The notes beneath the pieces were generated by a model. The model saw only the letters and a list, made by a program, of their open reading frames with translations. It made no database searches and was not told the origin of the DNA. Made by a program: the position numbers and the translations under genes. A stretch of DNA of 64,000 bases from Hygrocybe punicea. Its lineage: Eukaryota > Basidiomycota > Agaricomycetes > Agaricales > Hygrophoraceae. The stretch lies in the NCBI GenBank assembly GCA_963556145.1, contig OY744461.1, positions 8,566,891-8,630,890 on the forward strand. The letters run 5' to 3'. Numbering within the stretch: the first letter of the stretch is position 1; every line of letters begins with the position of its first letter. Positions 1 through 12,429 of the stretch are shown in pieces.

Positions 1-3000
1 AGGACTGCGTGCTCTTCGACGCGAGCGTACACGACAATGTCGCAATCGGTCTCGCCGCGCCAGGTAGCGGCCGTCGTCCCCAGGACGCAACACGCGCGGA
101 GGTCATCGAAGCATGCCGCGCAGCCCTCATGCACGAGTTCGTGAGTGACCTGCCGGAAGGGTATGACACACGCCTCGGGCACGGTGGCACGAATCTGTCT
201 GGTGGCCAACGCCAACGACTCGCAATCGCACGCGCTCGGCTACGCAATCCCACAGTACTCATTCTGGGTAAGGCTTCTTTTCTCCGCGCGTGTAGGTATC
301 CCTCATGCTGATGATTGTGTCCGTATAGATGAGGCGACATCCGCGCTGGACACGATTTCTCGTATCCTCGTGTTCGAGGCGATCAAGCGCTGGCGCGCAC
401 ACCGAACCACCATCGTTATTACACACGACCTCACGCAGATCGCCCCGAACGACTTTGTTTATGTGTTCAAACAGGGACAGGTTGCCGAGCAAGGGTACCG
501 CTATGACCTCGAAGAGGCGCATGGTGAGTTCCGTGCGATGATGGACACACACGGATTCGCGGGTATCCCACCACCACCACCACCACCACCTGACGACACA
601 CCCACCGCTGAGAGCGTCGAGAAGCTTTTCGCAGAACTCGAGGAAGCAATTGCCGATACATCCCCCTTCGACCTGAAACACCAGAGCCTTGCAAAACCAG
701 TGTTGCGCCCAATCACGCTGGGGAACTGGATGTTCGAGGCCATTGCGAACCTGACAACACGGAACACGATCGCACCGCAGCCACCTGTTGAGGCGACTCC
801 ACAACCACCGGAAAAGGTGGAGACGCGTCAACGTCGCCGTTCGAGCATCCACATCGATTCGCTGCCTCAAACACCGACCACTGCGTACACGGTTACGACA
901 CGGCGCCGGAGCTTGCAATTCACACCTACCTCTCCAGTATTTACGGCCCGTAGCATATCCCTGGTGGCCGACGACGAAACTATGGAGGAGGAGAAAGCTG
1001 CGCTGAAGCGGGCCGCGAGTGAAGCGACAATGCGCAGGCGAGCAATGGAAATGCAGACTCGTAAGAGGTGGGACGACACACGGCTTGCTCCGCTCACCAC
1101 GGTCAAGGTGGGAAAGCACGACGCTGAGAAGGCGAACGCGAGTCCGGAGGTGCAGCAGCAGCAGCAGCAGTCGTTCTGGAGCCTCCTGCGAGACGTGTAC
1201 CCCACAGTGCCGCGGAAGCATCTGGTTCTGTTAGGTGTCGGTTTGTCTCTGCTGAGCGGCGCGATGACACCAGTATTCTCGTTCCTCCTATCACAGTTCA
1301 TCGTCCAAGTGTCCATCGACGCTGCACATACGCAAGCGGTCAACATGTGGGGCGGGATAGTGCTAGCGGCATGTGCGCTGGACGGGCTGTTCGTGGGCCT
1401 CAAGTACTTCGTTATGGAGACGGCAGGCGTTCGCTGGGTGGAGCGCATTCGCACGATAGGCTTCGCACGGGTACTCTCGCAAGACAAAAAGTGGTTCGAC
1501 CGTGGCGAGAATGCGGCCACCCGGATGGTGCAGGTCCTGGTCAAGGATGGGAGTGATGCGGGGGAACTTATTTCCACAGTGCTGTGTCAGTTTTGCGTTG
1601 TCACGGCGATGGTGGGCGTCGGGCTGGTGTGGGCATTGGTGCGAGGATGGCAGCTGACGTTGGTGGGGTTCGCGATCGCGCCGTTATTTGCAGTTACGAT
1701 GGCCATCCAGACGAACTTGGTAGCGCGATGCGAGGTGCAGAACAAGCGTGCGCGGGAGGACGTGGCGAGGGGATATTATGAGGTGAGTTGGGTGATGGTT
1801 TCATTTCATTTTTTGGTTGGCTTTTGCTTAGCCCCATTGGAAACTGTGTAGGCTATTTTGAATATTCGCAGCATTCGTTCAATGGGATTCGAGAGTGTCT
1901 TCAAGAGCCGGTTTGACGATGCTGCCGCTAGGGCACTGGCCACTGGCGGGCGCGGATCCTTTTTTGAGGGCTGCACGTACGGCGTGGCGAGCGCATTGAT
2001 CTACTTGGCAGAAGCCCTCCTTTTCTACGTTTGTGCGATCCTCATTGCACGTGGAACGTATACCTATCTGCAGATGGTCGAAGTGCTGTACTTGGTCGTC
2101 TTCTCTGTGTCAATCGGCTCTCAATTAATGGCGTTCAGTAAGCGGTAATTTTGTGAGGTGGAGATGCCACTCCTGACCACGATGTGTATGAACAGCACAA
2201 AAGATCGCAAAATCCGTCCAGGCAACTCGTGATTTCAATCAGTTGCTGAAGCTCTCGACCGAAACAGACGAGTTGCGCGGGACCCTACGGCCAACTATCA
2301 CCGGCACCGTTGCTTTCGACAGCGTCTCCTTCTCATACCCGGAACGTCCACAAGCACCGATCCTCAAAAACATCTCCATGACTCTCGCCGATGGAGAATG
2401 CGTCGCTATCGTTGGCGCCTCAGGATCGGGCAAGTCGACTGTCGCTGCACTACTGCAGCGGCTGTACGAACCGGACACGGGAACGATAACAATCGACAAA
2501 ACCAACCTTGCGGCTATCGATGTACACCACCTCCGGGGACACGTCGCCGTCGTAAGCCAGAATCCGAACCTTTTCGACGCGACCATCACAGAGAACATCG
2601 CGTACGGGGACGCGACGATTTCGAAAGAAGAGGTGCAGCGTGCTGCACGGGCTGCACACGTGCACGACTTTGTCATGTCTCTGCCGCATGGATACGACAC
2701 GCTTGTGGGCGAGAACGCAGCACTGATTTCTGGAGGACAGGCGCAGCGGTTGCAGATCGCGCGTGCGCTGGCACGCCCGGCGAAGATTTTGATCCTGGAC
2801 GAGTGCACGTCAGCGCTAGACCCTGCGAATCAAGCTGCAGTGATGGCGACGATACGACATGCCAAGATTGGGCGCACGACGGTGATGGTGACGCACAAGC
2901 TGCCTGTGATGCGAATGTGTGACCGGATACTGGTTATTCACGAAGGGGTTGTTGCAGAGCAGGGTACATACGAGGACCTCATGGGACGCAAGGGCGTGTT

Positions 3001-3040
3001 TTTTGCCCTCGCGAATGGAGGAGAGTGGGTAAGCGATTGA
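1..3040 (+). CDS. ABC transporter, MDR/Ste6-like (ABCB type), 5' partial
   Basis: Four exons (to 267, 329-1782, 1852-2137, 2196-3040) join in frame through GT-AG introns of 61, 69 and 58 nt. The window opens inside nucleotide-binding domain 1, so TMD1 and the first Walker A are missing. Visible in order: signature LSGGQRQRLAIA of NBD1; Walker B LDEATSALD, split by intron 1; a long charged linker with a run of 8 prolines near 570 and of 6 glutamines near 1155; TMD2; NBD2 with Walker A GASGSGKST, signature ISGGQAQRLQIA and Walker B ILILDECTSALD. Stop at 3038-3040. Full-length TMD-NBD-TMD-NBD proteins of this kind export lipopeptides such as mating a-factor or drugs at the plasma membrane; the family is clear, the substrate is inferred only. 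Both cassettes look intact. A diverged, broken relative sits in both arms of the CACTA element downstream. Confidence 0.9.
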
Positions 3041-3678
3041 GTGGCCCACCCCAGAACCTTCGTTTCTGTTCGTTTTTCCTATTCTTTCTTTCGTTCGTTA
3101 TCGGCATTGATGAAGAGTATTACTTACCTTTCGCATTCCACTATCTCATGGCCATACATCACAACCCACGCAATTGTAGTTCTATACACACCAGACATTC
3201 GCCATGTACTCTTCTCTCCCTTGATGAAATACCATGACTTTTAACGAGAATAAAGTTGACGAGTTTCGAGCAGCTTTCCTGAAGGCAGCAGTTTTGTTCT
3301 GTAAGATCAGCCTGAGCCTGAGGCAGATCGGTAATTCGAACCGCTTTTTCGGAGCCTCGGACTCCGAGGAAATTTTGTGACCTCCATTTCCTGTTGCTGT
3401 CCTGATTAAGATATCGATAAGTATCCGACACCTCCGACACCTCCGACACCTCATATTACGGAGGCGACCCCATGTTCTCTGGTTGTCACACTAGCACAGA
3501 CGCCCACAACCTCATTTTGTGGAGGTGTGTTAGTTTAAACTTCCATTTTTACGGTTGTCCATAACTTGAACATGCTTGATTAGGTCTCTTTTCCTATCGA
3601 TTTACTCATCACCTCTTTTCATGGAGGTTTTCCTGCATCGCATACAACTTTTAATCGACCGGAGGCTCTGCGTTTCTG
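3041..3678. other. intergenic, no gene recognised
   Basis: Spacer between the ABC gene and the next promoter. Three tandem copies of a 9-base CCGACACCT unit lie near 3425-3451. Open frames here are short and show no family resemblance. Confidence 0.5.
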
Positions 3679-3687
3679 TATAAAAAG
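3679..3687 (+). promoter_or_regulatory. TATA box upstream of the small membrane protein gene
   Basis: TATAAAAAG lies about 65-70 bases before the ATG at 3751, a normal spacing for a TATA-driven fungal promoter. Sequence match only. Confidence 0.45.
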
Positions 3688-3750
3688 GTGTTGCCTCGAA
3701 ATACATGTCACTGCTGGCCTCCACGACTATTCTGTTGTGTTATTGGAGTT

Positions 3751-4543
3751 ATGTCAACTGCTTGTAAGTTTCTAGTCTCGCTGACCCCGTTGATATGTAT
3801 CTCAATATCTAGGCAGCGCTGTCAGATAATGTGGTTCTTCCCCGTGGTCAAAATATTAATGACGGATCTTCAGCACTTCCGCATATTGCGACCAGGCGTC
3901 ACCCGTCCAACCCAGATCCACCTCGCCCATTACACTTATTTTCACGTTAGTTCCTTGTTTTCAACCATTATATGAGATTTCAGCTCTATATCTTTCATTA
4001 GGACCACCCAAGCTAGCAGGTTGTGAAACCACATATGAATACCTGATCACCATAGTGCGTGTCACACGAACGTTGCCGATTTTTTCCTCAGCTCATATCT
4101 GTTAGGCTGGGATCATTGCTAGTGCCCAAGTCCAGCTTCTCACGTCCTCTCCGGAGACTTCAACGAACACCATCCTCATATTTGGTCTCTTCTGCGAACT
4201 CATTGGCATAATTCTCGCCTTGCAATCAATGCACTGGTTCCGATCATTTTCTGAGGATGACCTCGAGGAACTTAACGAGATTATCACCCTCTCCTTCAGT
4301 ACTTTCGATCCCTCCAGTCTCTCCTCAATGAACAACCATTTAATCCGTATCTGCCTGGGCGCACCGGCCTTTCTTATTTTCATGGGTCTGGCAAACCTAG
4401 CACTTGTACTTATCATGCGTACGGTACAGATGTCTGTCGGTCTTTCCGCTGTTATGATCGTGATTCTCGTTATTGGACTCGGCTTTGTCATTACTCTTCC
4501 TCGAATGCGGCCAATACCGCCCGCTCACTCTCCGGAGGCTTGA
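3751..4543 (+). CDS. small three-TM membrane protein, four exons, function unknown
   Basis: Exons 3751-3763, 3817-3945, 4002-4054 and 4106-4543 join without a stop through introns of 53, 56 and 51 nt, giving about 210 residues. The N-terminal third is hydrophilic. Three hydrophobic segments follow: one beginning TILIFGLFCELIGIILAL, then an acidic loop, a second containing AFLIFMGLANLALVLIM, and a third VGLSAVMIVILVIGLGF. The last two resemble the paired TM helices of the DUF6535-type proteins abundant in Agaricomycetes; that is an inference from pattern and may be wrong. The second half is duplicated at 8561-9217. A TATA box precedes the start at a sensible distance. Confidence 0.6.
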
Positions 4544-4985
4544 ACATGTATCCGCCCCCAGTTGTATCTGATACATTCAATTCAATAGCTTTCATTACTG
4601 CAGGGCCTGTTCTGACTTGCCACCAACCGAAGAAGAGTCGTGAGCTTCGTAAAGAGTTCCATAATCCATTTCAGTTTGCATCGAAAAGGACCTTGAGATG
4701 AATAATTTCAGGGGCCGTTGAGGATGTCTTTTGACCGTCATCGATATCTCGCCAGATAATCGTATTACCTGCTTAGTCATCTTCCACATCCCTCTACTCA
4801 TCCAAGTCATCGGCTTTGGAATGCCCCCTGAAATCGTGCGTACTCGGGCTATTATTTGCTAATTCGTGCTCTTATCTACAACGATGGATAATTGAAGGAA
4901 ACTTTGGAACATGGTTGGAGGCTTAGAGCTTAAGGGCCTAGTCGCATTCTCAATGCCGGCGTGTTTCTTTCAGCGCTCATTGACC
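4357..4985 (+). repeat. direct repeat, copy A
   Basis: From the second TM helix of the small membrane protein gene through about 440 bases of 3' flank, this segment recurs in direct orientation at 8561-9217 with scattered substitutions and small indels. The two copies bracket the transcription factor gene. Copy B has extra bases near 8955-8985 absent here. Confidence 0.85.
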
Positions 4986-5189
4986 CCACACATCAGAGCT
5001 CGCATATTCCCAAAAGCAAGAGAAAGACAAGGGGTACATAGAATTCCCTGCTCAACTTTACTATTTGACTTGAAAGGTCTTTCGTAGGTATCGATAAGGA
5101 GCCTCTTGTGGACAAAAAGAATCTTACTGATACGTACTCGAAGAGAGCGGCTACACTGGAGCTGAAGGTGTGGTATGCCTCGACTCCTC

Positions 5190-5197
5190 TATATAAG
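5190..5197 (+). promoter_or_regulatory. TATA box upstream of the transcription factor gene
   Basis: TATATAAG about 100 bases upstream of the ATG at 5298. It supports 5298 as the true start of the present-day transcript and argues against an unseen upstream zinc-cluster exon. Confidence 0.4.
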
Positions 5198-5297
5198 AAT
5201 CTGATACTCCAACCTGTGGACCAGTGCAAAGAATTGACAGCGCTGACAGGTGCCTACATTATGATTTATTTGGCCAGGTGAACTCGCCATTCATTTC

Positions 5298-7823
5298 ATG
5301 ATGGATTGCAAACCAACCGGTAGCTTCTACAGACCCGTGAATGTAGACAAGAGGCATCGTCTGTTCATCTCAGAGAATCTCCAACATGATCCAGATCTGA
5401 AGGAACGTATCTCCAAAGCAACATGTGAGATTGATGCAATAGCTATCGAAGCAACCCGTCGATCCCAGCCAAATCCCAGCCCTTTGCTCAAGAGGGCGCG
5501 AATTGATGAGAACCAGGATAGCGATGAGGATCCTTCCAGTTCCCAGGTCGATGTAGTAGCGTCTTCAATGTTGCGGCCAGAAGTTCCCTCCATTGTTGCT
5601 GAAGCATCGAAAGCTCTTGACACTTCGGTTGATGGAATGCCGGTTAGTCTCAAGCCTGCTCAACATAGTATTTACGATCATCTCCGGGATTCCATCACTA
5701 TACTCGAACACCATTTCCCGATTGAAGGGAATCAACCTACGGGCCACCCCGATTCAAGGAGGGAAGTAATTGATGCTCTAGATGAATCTACCTTACCTGG
5801 TATGCTGGCAAACTCCACGCAAGGTGGACTATATGCAGGTACCACGAGTGATGCTACACTTCTCATGCCCGTGAGTCGTTTGATATCTCAGATGCTCATT
5901 CACTTCCCTCGGATATCTGATGCAGAATCGTCATTCTTTGGAAAAAATCTCTGAAAGTGGACTGAAAAGTGTACTAGAACGTGTTGGGAACTTCGACTAC
6001 GATCGTGACCTCCTTGCTCGTCTTCCGGAGCTAGCCATCACTGATGGCCTAATCAACTACTATTTTTCTGACTGCAACTGGATATACCGCTACGTAAACC
6101 AGATGGTCTTCATGCAAAATTGGGCCAGGTTCAAGGATGGGAGTTCCTATGATCGCATCGTCTTTGCTACCGCCTGTAATCTCATGGGGATTGCAGTGTA
6201 CTACTTGCCTCCTCAGCACAACTTACTAGAGGAATTTGTCGAAACACGTGAAGAACTCGCCTACAAATTTATTGACGTATCCCGCACGGCTTTGGCAAGG
6301 CGAAACTGCGAATCGAAGGCTTACTCCCTCGAACTTGTGGAGTTGCTTCTTTCAAGGTGCCATTATTTGACGCTGTGCCAAACTGACAGTGAGGAAATAT
6401 GGAGTATGATGGGTGAGCTGATGTCTATCGGGATGGCAATGGGACTTCATCGCGATCCGGGAAAGTGGAATATGCATCGTGATATCGCGGAACGACGGCG
6501 CTGGGCTTGGTGGCATATTCTTTTTCTGGAAAGGTAATCTTATGCAAAGTATGCATGTCTCGATTCATTAACGCCCTGTATCAGATGGCAGGCTTTCTTA
6601 TTTGGCAGGCCGTTATCGATTGCTGCGCACCATTTTGATACTGAATACCCTTCATATTGTGATCCTACGTTGGATAGTACAGGAAGACTTTACCTTCCGA
6701 ACATCGCGCTCTTCCGGCTATCTGCCATACTCGGCGATATTATGGATGATGGGGTCTCCGTCAAACCCATCTCGTATAGATCAGTTCTAACCCATGATGG
6801 TGAACTCGAGCGATGGATGGACACTCTGCCGCCAGAACTTGACCTTAACGAGTACCAGGTTGCACGCAATCTTGCATCGACCGATTCCACCACCCGCCGC
6901 CTAGGCGTGCAAAGTGTCATTGTCCGGACAACCTACTATCACATCCGGTTCACCCTCCACCGCCCCTATTCAAGTTCAATTATATCTTCCAACTCGGGAT
7001 CCACCCCGATTATGAGGGTGTCATCGATTGGATCGACTGAGGCTCAACGGAGCCTCGAGATAGCTGTCAGCGCAGCGGACAAGCTTGTCACGATGGTGGC
7101 CCAATCACGTCCCGACTTCTCTGCTGATAATACTGGAGGCCACATGCATTGGGGAGCCTTTCACAGCTTCTCCGCCGCAATGTTTATTTCTTTCCAGCTC
7201 ATTGCCAATCCAAACCAGCCTGGAGCTAGCTTCTTCCGCACAACCATTGTCAAAGCAATTGCAACTATGACACGATTGAGAGGCTCTGCTCTGGCAAACA
7301 AAGCTTTTGATATTTTGCAAGCACTAGCACCTCTCCTTTCTGTCGAGTTTCCGCTGGCAGGGGCGGAATCCAGAGCAAAGATGCAAGCAGCTGTCCTCAG
7401 CACTGTGAGAAAGCTTGGCTTCCCCTATCATGATTCGCATAGCTCGCAAAGTCGTCCCGACTCCCCAAGTTCCAGAGGTGCAACTAGTTTTGCGGGCTCG
7501 CAATCCGACATTCCACAGTATGGGCGACCAGAAGAAGGGCAGGTTCATGACCTTGCGTCGTCGTGTCCGGAGTCATCAAATGCACATACACTGCAGATAC
7601 CTCCTCCCCAAAATGAAGGGATACCTGCGAACATATCAACATTGGACAGCCCCCAGCCCCTTACCTATAGTGACAACATGGATGAGTTGGCTATGTGGGG
7701 AGCATATGGGAGTGAATGGGCTCAATTATTACATGTCATGCAGTGGCCTGATGCCACAGGTGAGTAGTAATCAGCATGCATTTTTTCTTATCATTTGTAG
7801 AAACTGGAAACCAAACCATATGA
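5298..7823 (+). CDS. fungal-specific transcription factor domain protein without a visible zinc cluster
   Basis: Exons 5298-5870, 5926-6533 and 6585-7759 join in frame across introns of 55 and 51 nt. A probable 41 nt intron (7760-7800) adds a short last exon ending at 7823; without it the frame stops at 7767. The protein is about 790 residues. Its middle carries the fungal transcription factor regulatory region: ELMSIGMAMGLHRDPGKW, then RRRWAWWHILFLER across the intron into WQAFLFGRP, the usual Fungal_trans order. Such proteins normally start with a Zn2Cys6 DNA-binding cluster; none is visible in this N-terminus or upstream. A basic-acidic stretch (KRARIDENQDSDED) could serve nuclear entry. 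It is either N-terminally truncated or a regulator acting without its own DNA-binding domain. It lies between two direct repeats. Confidence 0.8.
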
Positions 7824-8560
7824 AATTTACAATAGTTTTTGGAGAAATTTGGGATTCACTTTGTTTGCAAATGAATCACAAGTGTATATACAGGAACATT
7901 TCCAGGCATAAGTAGTCATTGCTGACTCATCAGTGGATGAAATCCAGAGTTGGATTGGAGTTAGGAATGATGCAAGCCATAATATTTCTATTAAAATTAT
8001 ATTATGGTCAGGAAATGCTGATCCCAGTTCTGATTTTTTGGTGCACAACCAAGTGTGTGATGTAGAGGGTCAACGTCCCTCTGAGTCCATATTGTCAATA
8101 TATCATGAATCCAGATGAACCTGACACTCCCAATGACTCACATTCGAACCTGATGTGATGTGACCCAATGTGACCGATGTAACCTGACATATACTGTTTT
8201 GTCATGGCTGCTCTCAGACCAATTCCGGCAGGCTGATAAGCCACCGAGTCCCAATACTAGGGGACAGATCCTATCAGACACGATTCCCAACTTAGGACTT
8301 GCCCAATACATGCATCCCCTTGTCCTTATGGAGATATGTAGGATTTTTAGATCTCTTTCATGGATATTCATTCTTACCTCCATTTTCCTATCTTTGTCAC
8401 ATTGCAAGCCCCCTCTTTGCATCCCATTCCAGCTTTTCTTCGTAGTTTCCATCAGCCAAAGTAGACATGACTGAAAGTAGAACTACTCACCCATGTACTA
8501 TAAAACGGACCCCGACAACCATACTAAAAAAAAATAAGATACCCTCAGTCCCCATATCCT
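7824..8560. other. intergenic, no gene recognised
   Basis: AT-rich spacer between the transcription factor gene and repeat copy B. A run of A near 8524 and short frames only. Confidence 0.5.
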
Positions 8561-9217
8561 GGACGCACCAGCCTTTCTTATTTTCATGGGTCTGGCAAAC
8601 CTAGCACTTGTCCTTATCATGCGTACGGTATGGATGTCTGTAGGTCTTTCCGCTGTTATGATCGTGATTCTCCTTATTGGACTTGGCTTTGTCATTACTC
8701 TTCCTCGAATGCGGCCATTACTGCCCGCTCACTCTCCGGAGGCTTGAACATATCCGCCGCCAGTTGTATCTGATACATTCAATTCAATGGCTTTCATTAC
8801 TGCAGGGCCTTTTCTGACTTGCCACCAACCTGAAGAAGAGTCGTGAGCTTCGTAAAGAGTTCAAGCATAATCCATTTCAGTTTGCATTGAAAAGGACCTT
8901 GAGATGAATAATTTCAGGGGCCTTTGAGGATGTCTTATGACTATCATTGATATAGCTTGATATCTCACCAAATCAAGAGGAGGATTTCGGACTGGTATTA
9001 CCTGCTTAGTCATCTTTCACATCCCTCTACTCATCGGCTTTGAAATGCCCCTGACTCGGAAATTGTGCATACTCAGGCTATTATTTGCTAATTCGTGCTC
9101 TTATCTACAACGATGGATAATTGAAGGAAACTTTGGAACATGGTTGGAGGCTTAGAGCTTAAGGGCCTAGTCACTTTCTCAATGCTGGCATGTTTCTTCA
9201 TTCAGCTCTCATTGACC
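8561..9217 (+). pseudogene. truncated second copy of the small membrane protein gene (repeat copy B)
   Basis: Matches 4357-4985, starting abruptly inside the second TM helix, so the first exons, promoter and first TM segment are absent. Both hydrophobic segments can be read to a TGA at the position equivalent to copy A, and the 3' flank is duplicated too. The lost 5' end and nearby substitutions make it a pseudogene from a segmental duplication. Confidence 0.75.
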
Positions 9218-10560
9218 CAGTGTTGCCACAGCTCAGTCCAAAACCATGAGCCAATTGAGCTGAGCTGAAGATTAGCTGAGCCGAGCCGTTGCTTGGCTAA
9301 TGGTTAAATTGCAATCTTAAGACAAAGCGAGGTACGAGTGTGACATAAGAAATAGTCTTTGAGCGTGTGACAGGTGTGACATGGAGTCAACACTCTGTGT
9401 CCTGCTGTCATCGTCATTGTGGCTCAGTTTCTTCACCCTCCCACCAGTCCCCTTCTTGCCCTGCCTCTTCCTGCACCTCAGAGTTCCTGACTGCTGCCTG
9501 GACAAGTATGTTTCCTCCTGTGATCTGAACCCTGCAGGGTGGCCCATCCCACCCTCGCTGCTCACATTGGTTCCTTCCCACAGACAGAACCATCCTTCTC
9601 AGGGCCGGGAAGCCCTCTGGCTTTCACCCAACCCTCTCTTCACTCACTCTTTCCTTCTCCCAATTCTTACAAGTAGCTACATGCCTTGCACCTTCCTACC
9701 TCTCTTCTACCTTGCAATCTAAGCTTCACTGTAACGGACTCTCAAAGACCTTGGCTTAGCAACAGCTAGCCGTTTTTAGCCATTATAAACTTCCAAATTA
9801 GGAAATTTAATAATTTTGAGGTTTTTGGTGTGTTTGCTGCCTTGCAGCTTGTTGTCTGGCATTGCCCATGGTTCACAATGTTGCTAGACAGCTGCTGTAC
9901 TAATGAAAGATTGGTTTTTGTGTAAAATACAATGTCAATGTTAATACAAGGGTTTTCCCTGTCTTCCCATGCCCTTTTAACCGGTGCAGAGGGCATGAAC
10001 ATTTTCAGCTGTCCATTAACATTTCATTGGTCTTGCCACATTACCATGCCTGCAACCAACCTATCAACCATCACACCATGGAGCACGTTCGTCAGCAGTG
10101 AAATCATTGGGGTCAATCAAACTCAAAGTTGTACGTACACAACTCATGGGGCATTGATGCGTTTGGTGAAAAAGCAATGCAAAACATGGCATTGCTGAGG
10201 TCGTGGCCTGAGATTGGGATGGTGATGATGATGAGAGATGGCAGATGGAGAGCGAAGATAACATACCTGCTGGGCTACCGCCAATTGGGATCTTGAAATA
10301 GGGTCTGGGCATGGCTGGGGGTAAGGAAGGGGTGCAGTGTGGGCATCAAGGATTATATAGGGTATAGCCGAGTTGATCGCTCCTGCACCAATAATGGTGT
10401 TGTCTCCAACAGCATGTAGACACTTGATATCCATTAAGCACCCAAGATAAGACACAGAAAGGAATCATTGCACACCAAGATTGTCAGCTGCCATTCTTTT
10501 CTTGAACTTGAGACCCAAAACACTCGTAGCAGGCCAAAAAGATGTTGTGTGAAAGCATGT
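9218..10560. other. gene-poor stretch with an AGCT-rich start
   Basis: Begins CAGTGTTGCCACAGCT followed by repeated AGCTGAGC/AGCCGAGCC words, like the start of the second hAT element at 61379; it may be the end of a degraded hAT-type element, but no matching right end was found. TTAGCAACAGCTAGCC near 9756 echoes it. No transposase or host gene recognised. Confidence 0.35.
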
Positions 10561-10697
10561 TGTAGTAGGAGGTCACGTGATAGGATCCCACAGTTCATAG
10601 GATTACATAGTAGAGTACACTTGTTTGTAGAGACTCAGCCTATCATACCACAACGTTCACCTCATGACACCCTGAGTGGGCTCCCCTGCCCACTCCA
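10561..10697 (+). repeat. Gypsy-type LTR fragment, copy 1
   Basis: 137 bases beginning TGTAGTAGGAGGTCACGTGA and ending CCCACTCCA recur at 13229-13365 with a handful of changes. At the second copy the unit follows a polypurine tract, which identifies it as an LTR start. Confidence 0.6.
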
Positions 10698-12117
10698 TCT
10701 GGTGATGAGAGTGTGATTTGTCTCACATTTGCATTTCTCACCATTCTCCAGCTGTTTTGAGCCTTTTTTGCACTTTTCTACTGGTTTTCTTGCACTCACA
10801 GTTTTTTCATGCAGTCTCACCACCCAGTTGCAAGCCAACACCCATTTTTCATCCATGGCCAGCCACACAGCCACCAGCATTCATGTTAGATAGTCCACGA
10901 GCCATCGCGTCTCATGAACCACTGTTACGGCCCTTTTTCAGGGCAAAAAAGCCATCCCGTGTGCCGCCAACTCATCGTCTTCGACCGGTGATATGCAGCA
11001 CACGTCCCTAAGCACGGAAACATTCTATTGGACCTATTCTAGCCTTGGATTCGCTGCGATTTATTGTGAAACATCCCGATTTATATGTATCTCCATTGCG
11101 ATGCGACAGCGTGATGCGCGCGATACAGGCGATAATTTGGCATTACGGCGATTTTCTTCGGAGCGCTTCGGCCCCCTTCGGAAACATATTTCGAGCCTCT
11201 CCGACATCACCCACGCTTATACCATTCACCCTATTCCATTCCGATTCCGTTCCGGTTCCAGGGAAGTCTTTATGCAACATGTTTCACTTATTTCAAACAT
11301 TATAGCTCCTATGCTCTAGATATTTTGGAAATTGCTTCGCATGGTGCTATACCTTTTGTTTCAGTTCCATTTCATCCCTATTGCACCATAGTTCCGTCGC
11401 GCACCATCTATTTGTCTTGCCTTCTTCACCCTGTATTGTCCTAACAACCAACTTCGCATAAATACCCCCTATAGTTTACATACTAGAGAGATGTCTTGTA
11501 TACCCCCGATTTCAGTCTATCATATCACCTCTTTACTGTGCTGTCCATGCGATAGCTCCGCTATGCTCTATTAAACTTTGCGTTCCTTCTACAAAGTGCT
11601 ATGTATACGCCGAAAACATCGCCAACTGTTTCGCGCACATCGCGCACATCGGAAACATCATCGCCACTATCCAGAGCACCTCTGAGTATTTTTATTAACC
11701 TTTTGGATTGAGATTGAACCCCTCAGAATTCGTACAGCACTGTGGTAGAGTTGGTATTTGATTCCGTTCACATTACCGCAGTGCACCCTTTCACTGGGAT
11801 TTTTCTCATTGTTCACCACAAAGACACACTCTTCTGAGCAATGTACACGTGCTTGAGGTGCCCTTTACACTAACAACACATGTCCTAGAGCCCACGCACC
11901 CCTGTGTACACCCCACGCGAGCCATCCTTGCCGTTTAGAGCCCCCGCATTTCGCCATGTCACTGAAGTTCAACCTCCATTCTCCGTGTACCCGAGCCCTT
12001 CAGAACACACAGTCAGCCCCACGAATCCCCGTTCCACATACCAGACATCCCATTCACTCACACCATTCCAAATGAACATTTGCCAGCCTTTATGGCCACC
12101 CATGGATTCGCCACGTA
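10698..12117. other. no gene recognised
   Basis: Low-coding stretch between an LTR fragment and the MITE. The 11.90-12.12 kb part is C-rich and loosely repeated at 12.43-12.62 kb (a shared segment around CAGCCTTTATGGCCACC), so the MITE probably landed in a diverged tandem repeat. Confidence 0.4.
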
Positions 12118-12429
12118 GTGAATAGCATGGGTATGGGTAACCCGTGCGGTTTGTACCCATACCCGCATGGGTACGGGTACGGGTAGGGTTTCTCCTACCC
12201 GCCAGCTTTAAAACGAGTCCTAGAACAGCCAAAACGGTCAAGAATTGACTCAGATATTGTCAAAACAATGCTCCTTGATTGTTTTGACAATATCTCAGCC
12301 AATTCTTGACCCTTTGGGCTGTTCCAGGACTCAAAATGACGGGTAAACCCGCCGGGTTTGTACCCATGGGTCCACCAGGTGTGGGTACGGGTACAGCTAT
12401 TTGTACCGTGGGTTACCCGTGCCATTCAC
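12118..12429. mobile_element. 312 bp palindromic MITE with TA target duplication
   Basis: The two halves are imperfect inverted repeats over almost their whole length: GTGAATAGCATGGGTA at the left pairs with the right end ...CGTGCCATTCAC, and the inner parts pair through AACAGCC, GGTCAAGAATTG and GATATTGTCAAAACAAT around a short loop near 12270. TA flanks both ends (12116-12117, 12430-12431), the duplication made by Tc1/mariner-type transposases. It carries no gene. A fold-back RNA would form a very long hairpin. Confidence 0.8.

Noticed and set aside
259..1221. 320-codon minus-strand frame opposite the ABC gene
   Set aside because: Lies opposite the coding exon and reads low-complexity peptide; no start context or domain.
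5298..5870. Zinc cluster in the transcription factor N-terminus
   Set aside because: Too few cysteines and wrong spacing; none forms a C-x2-C-x6-C pattern.
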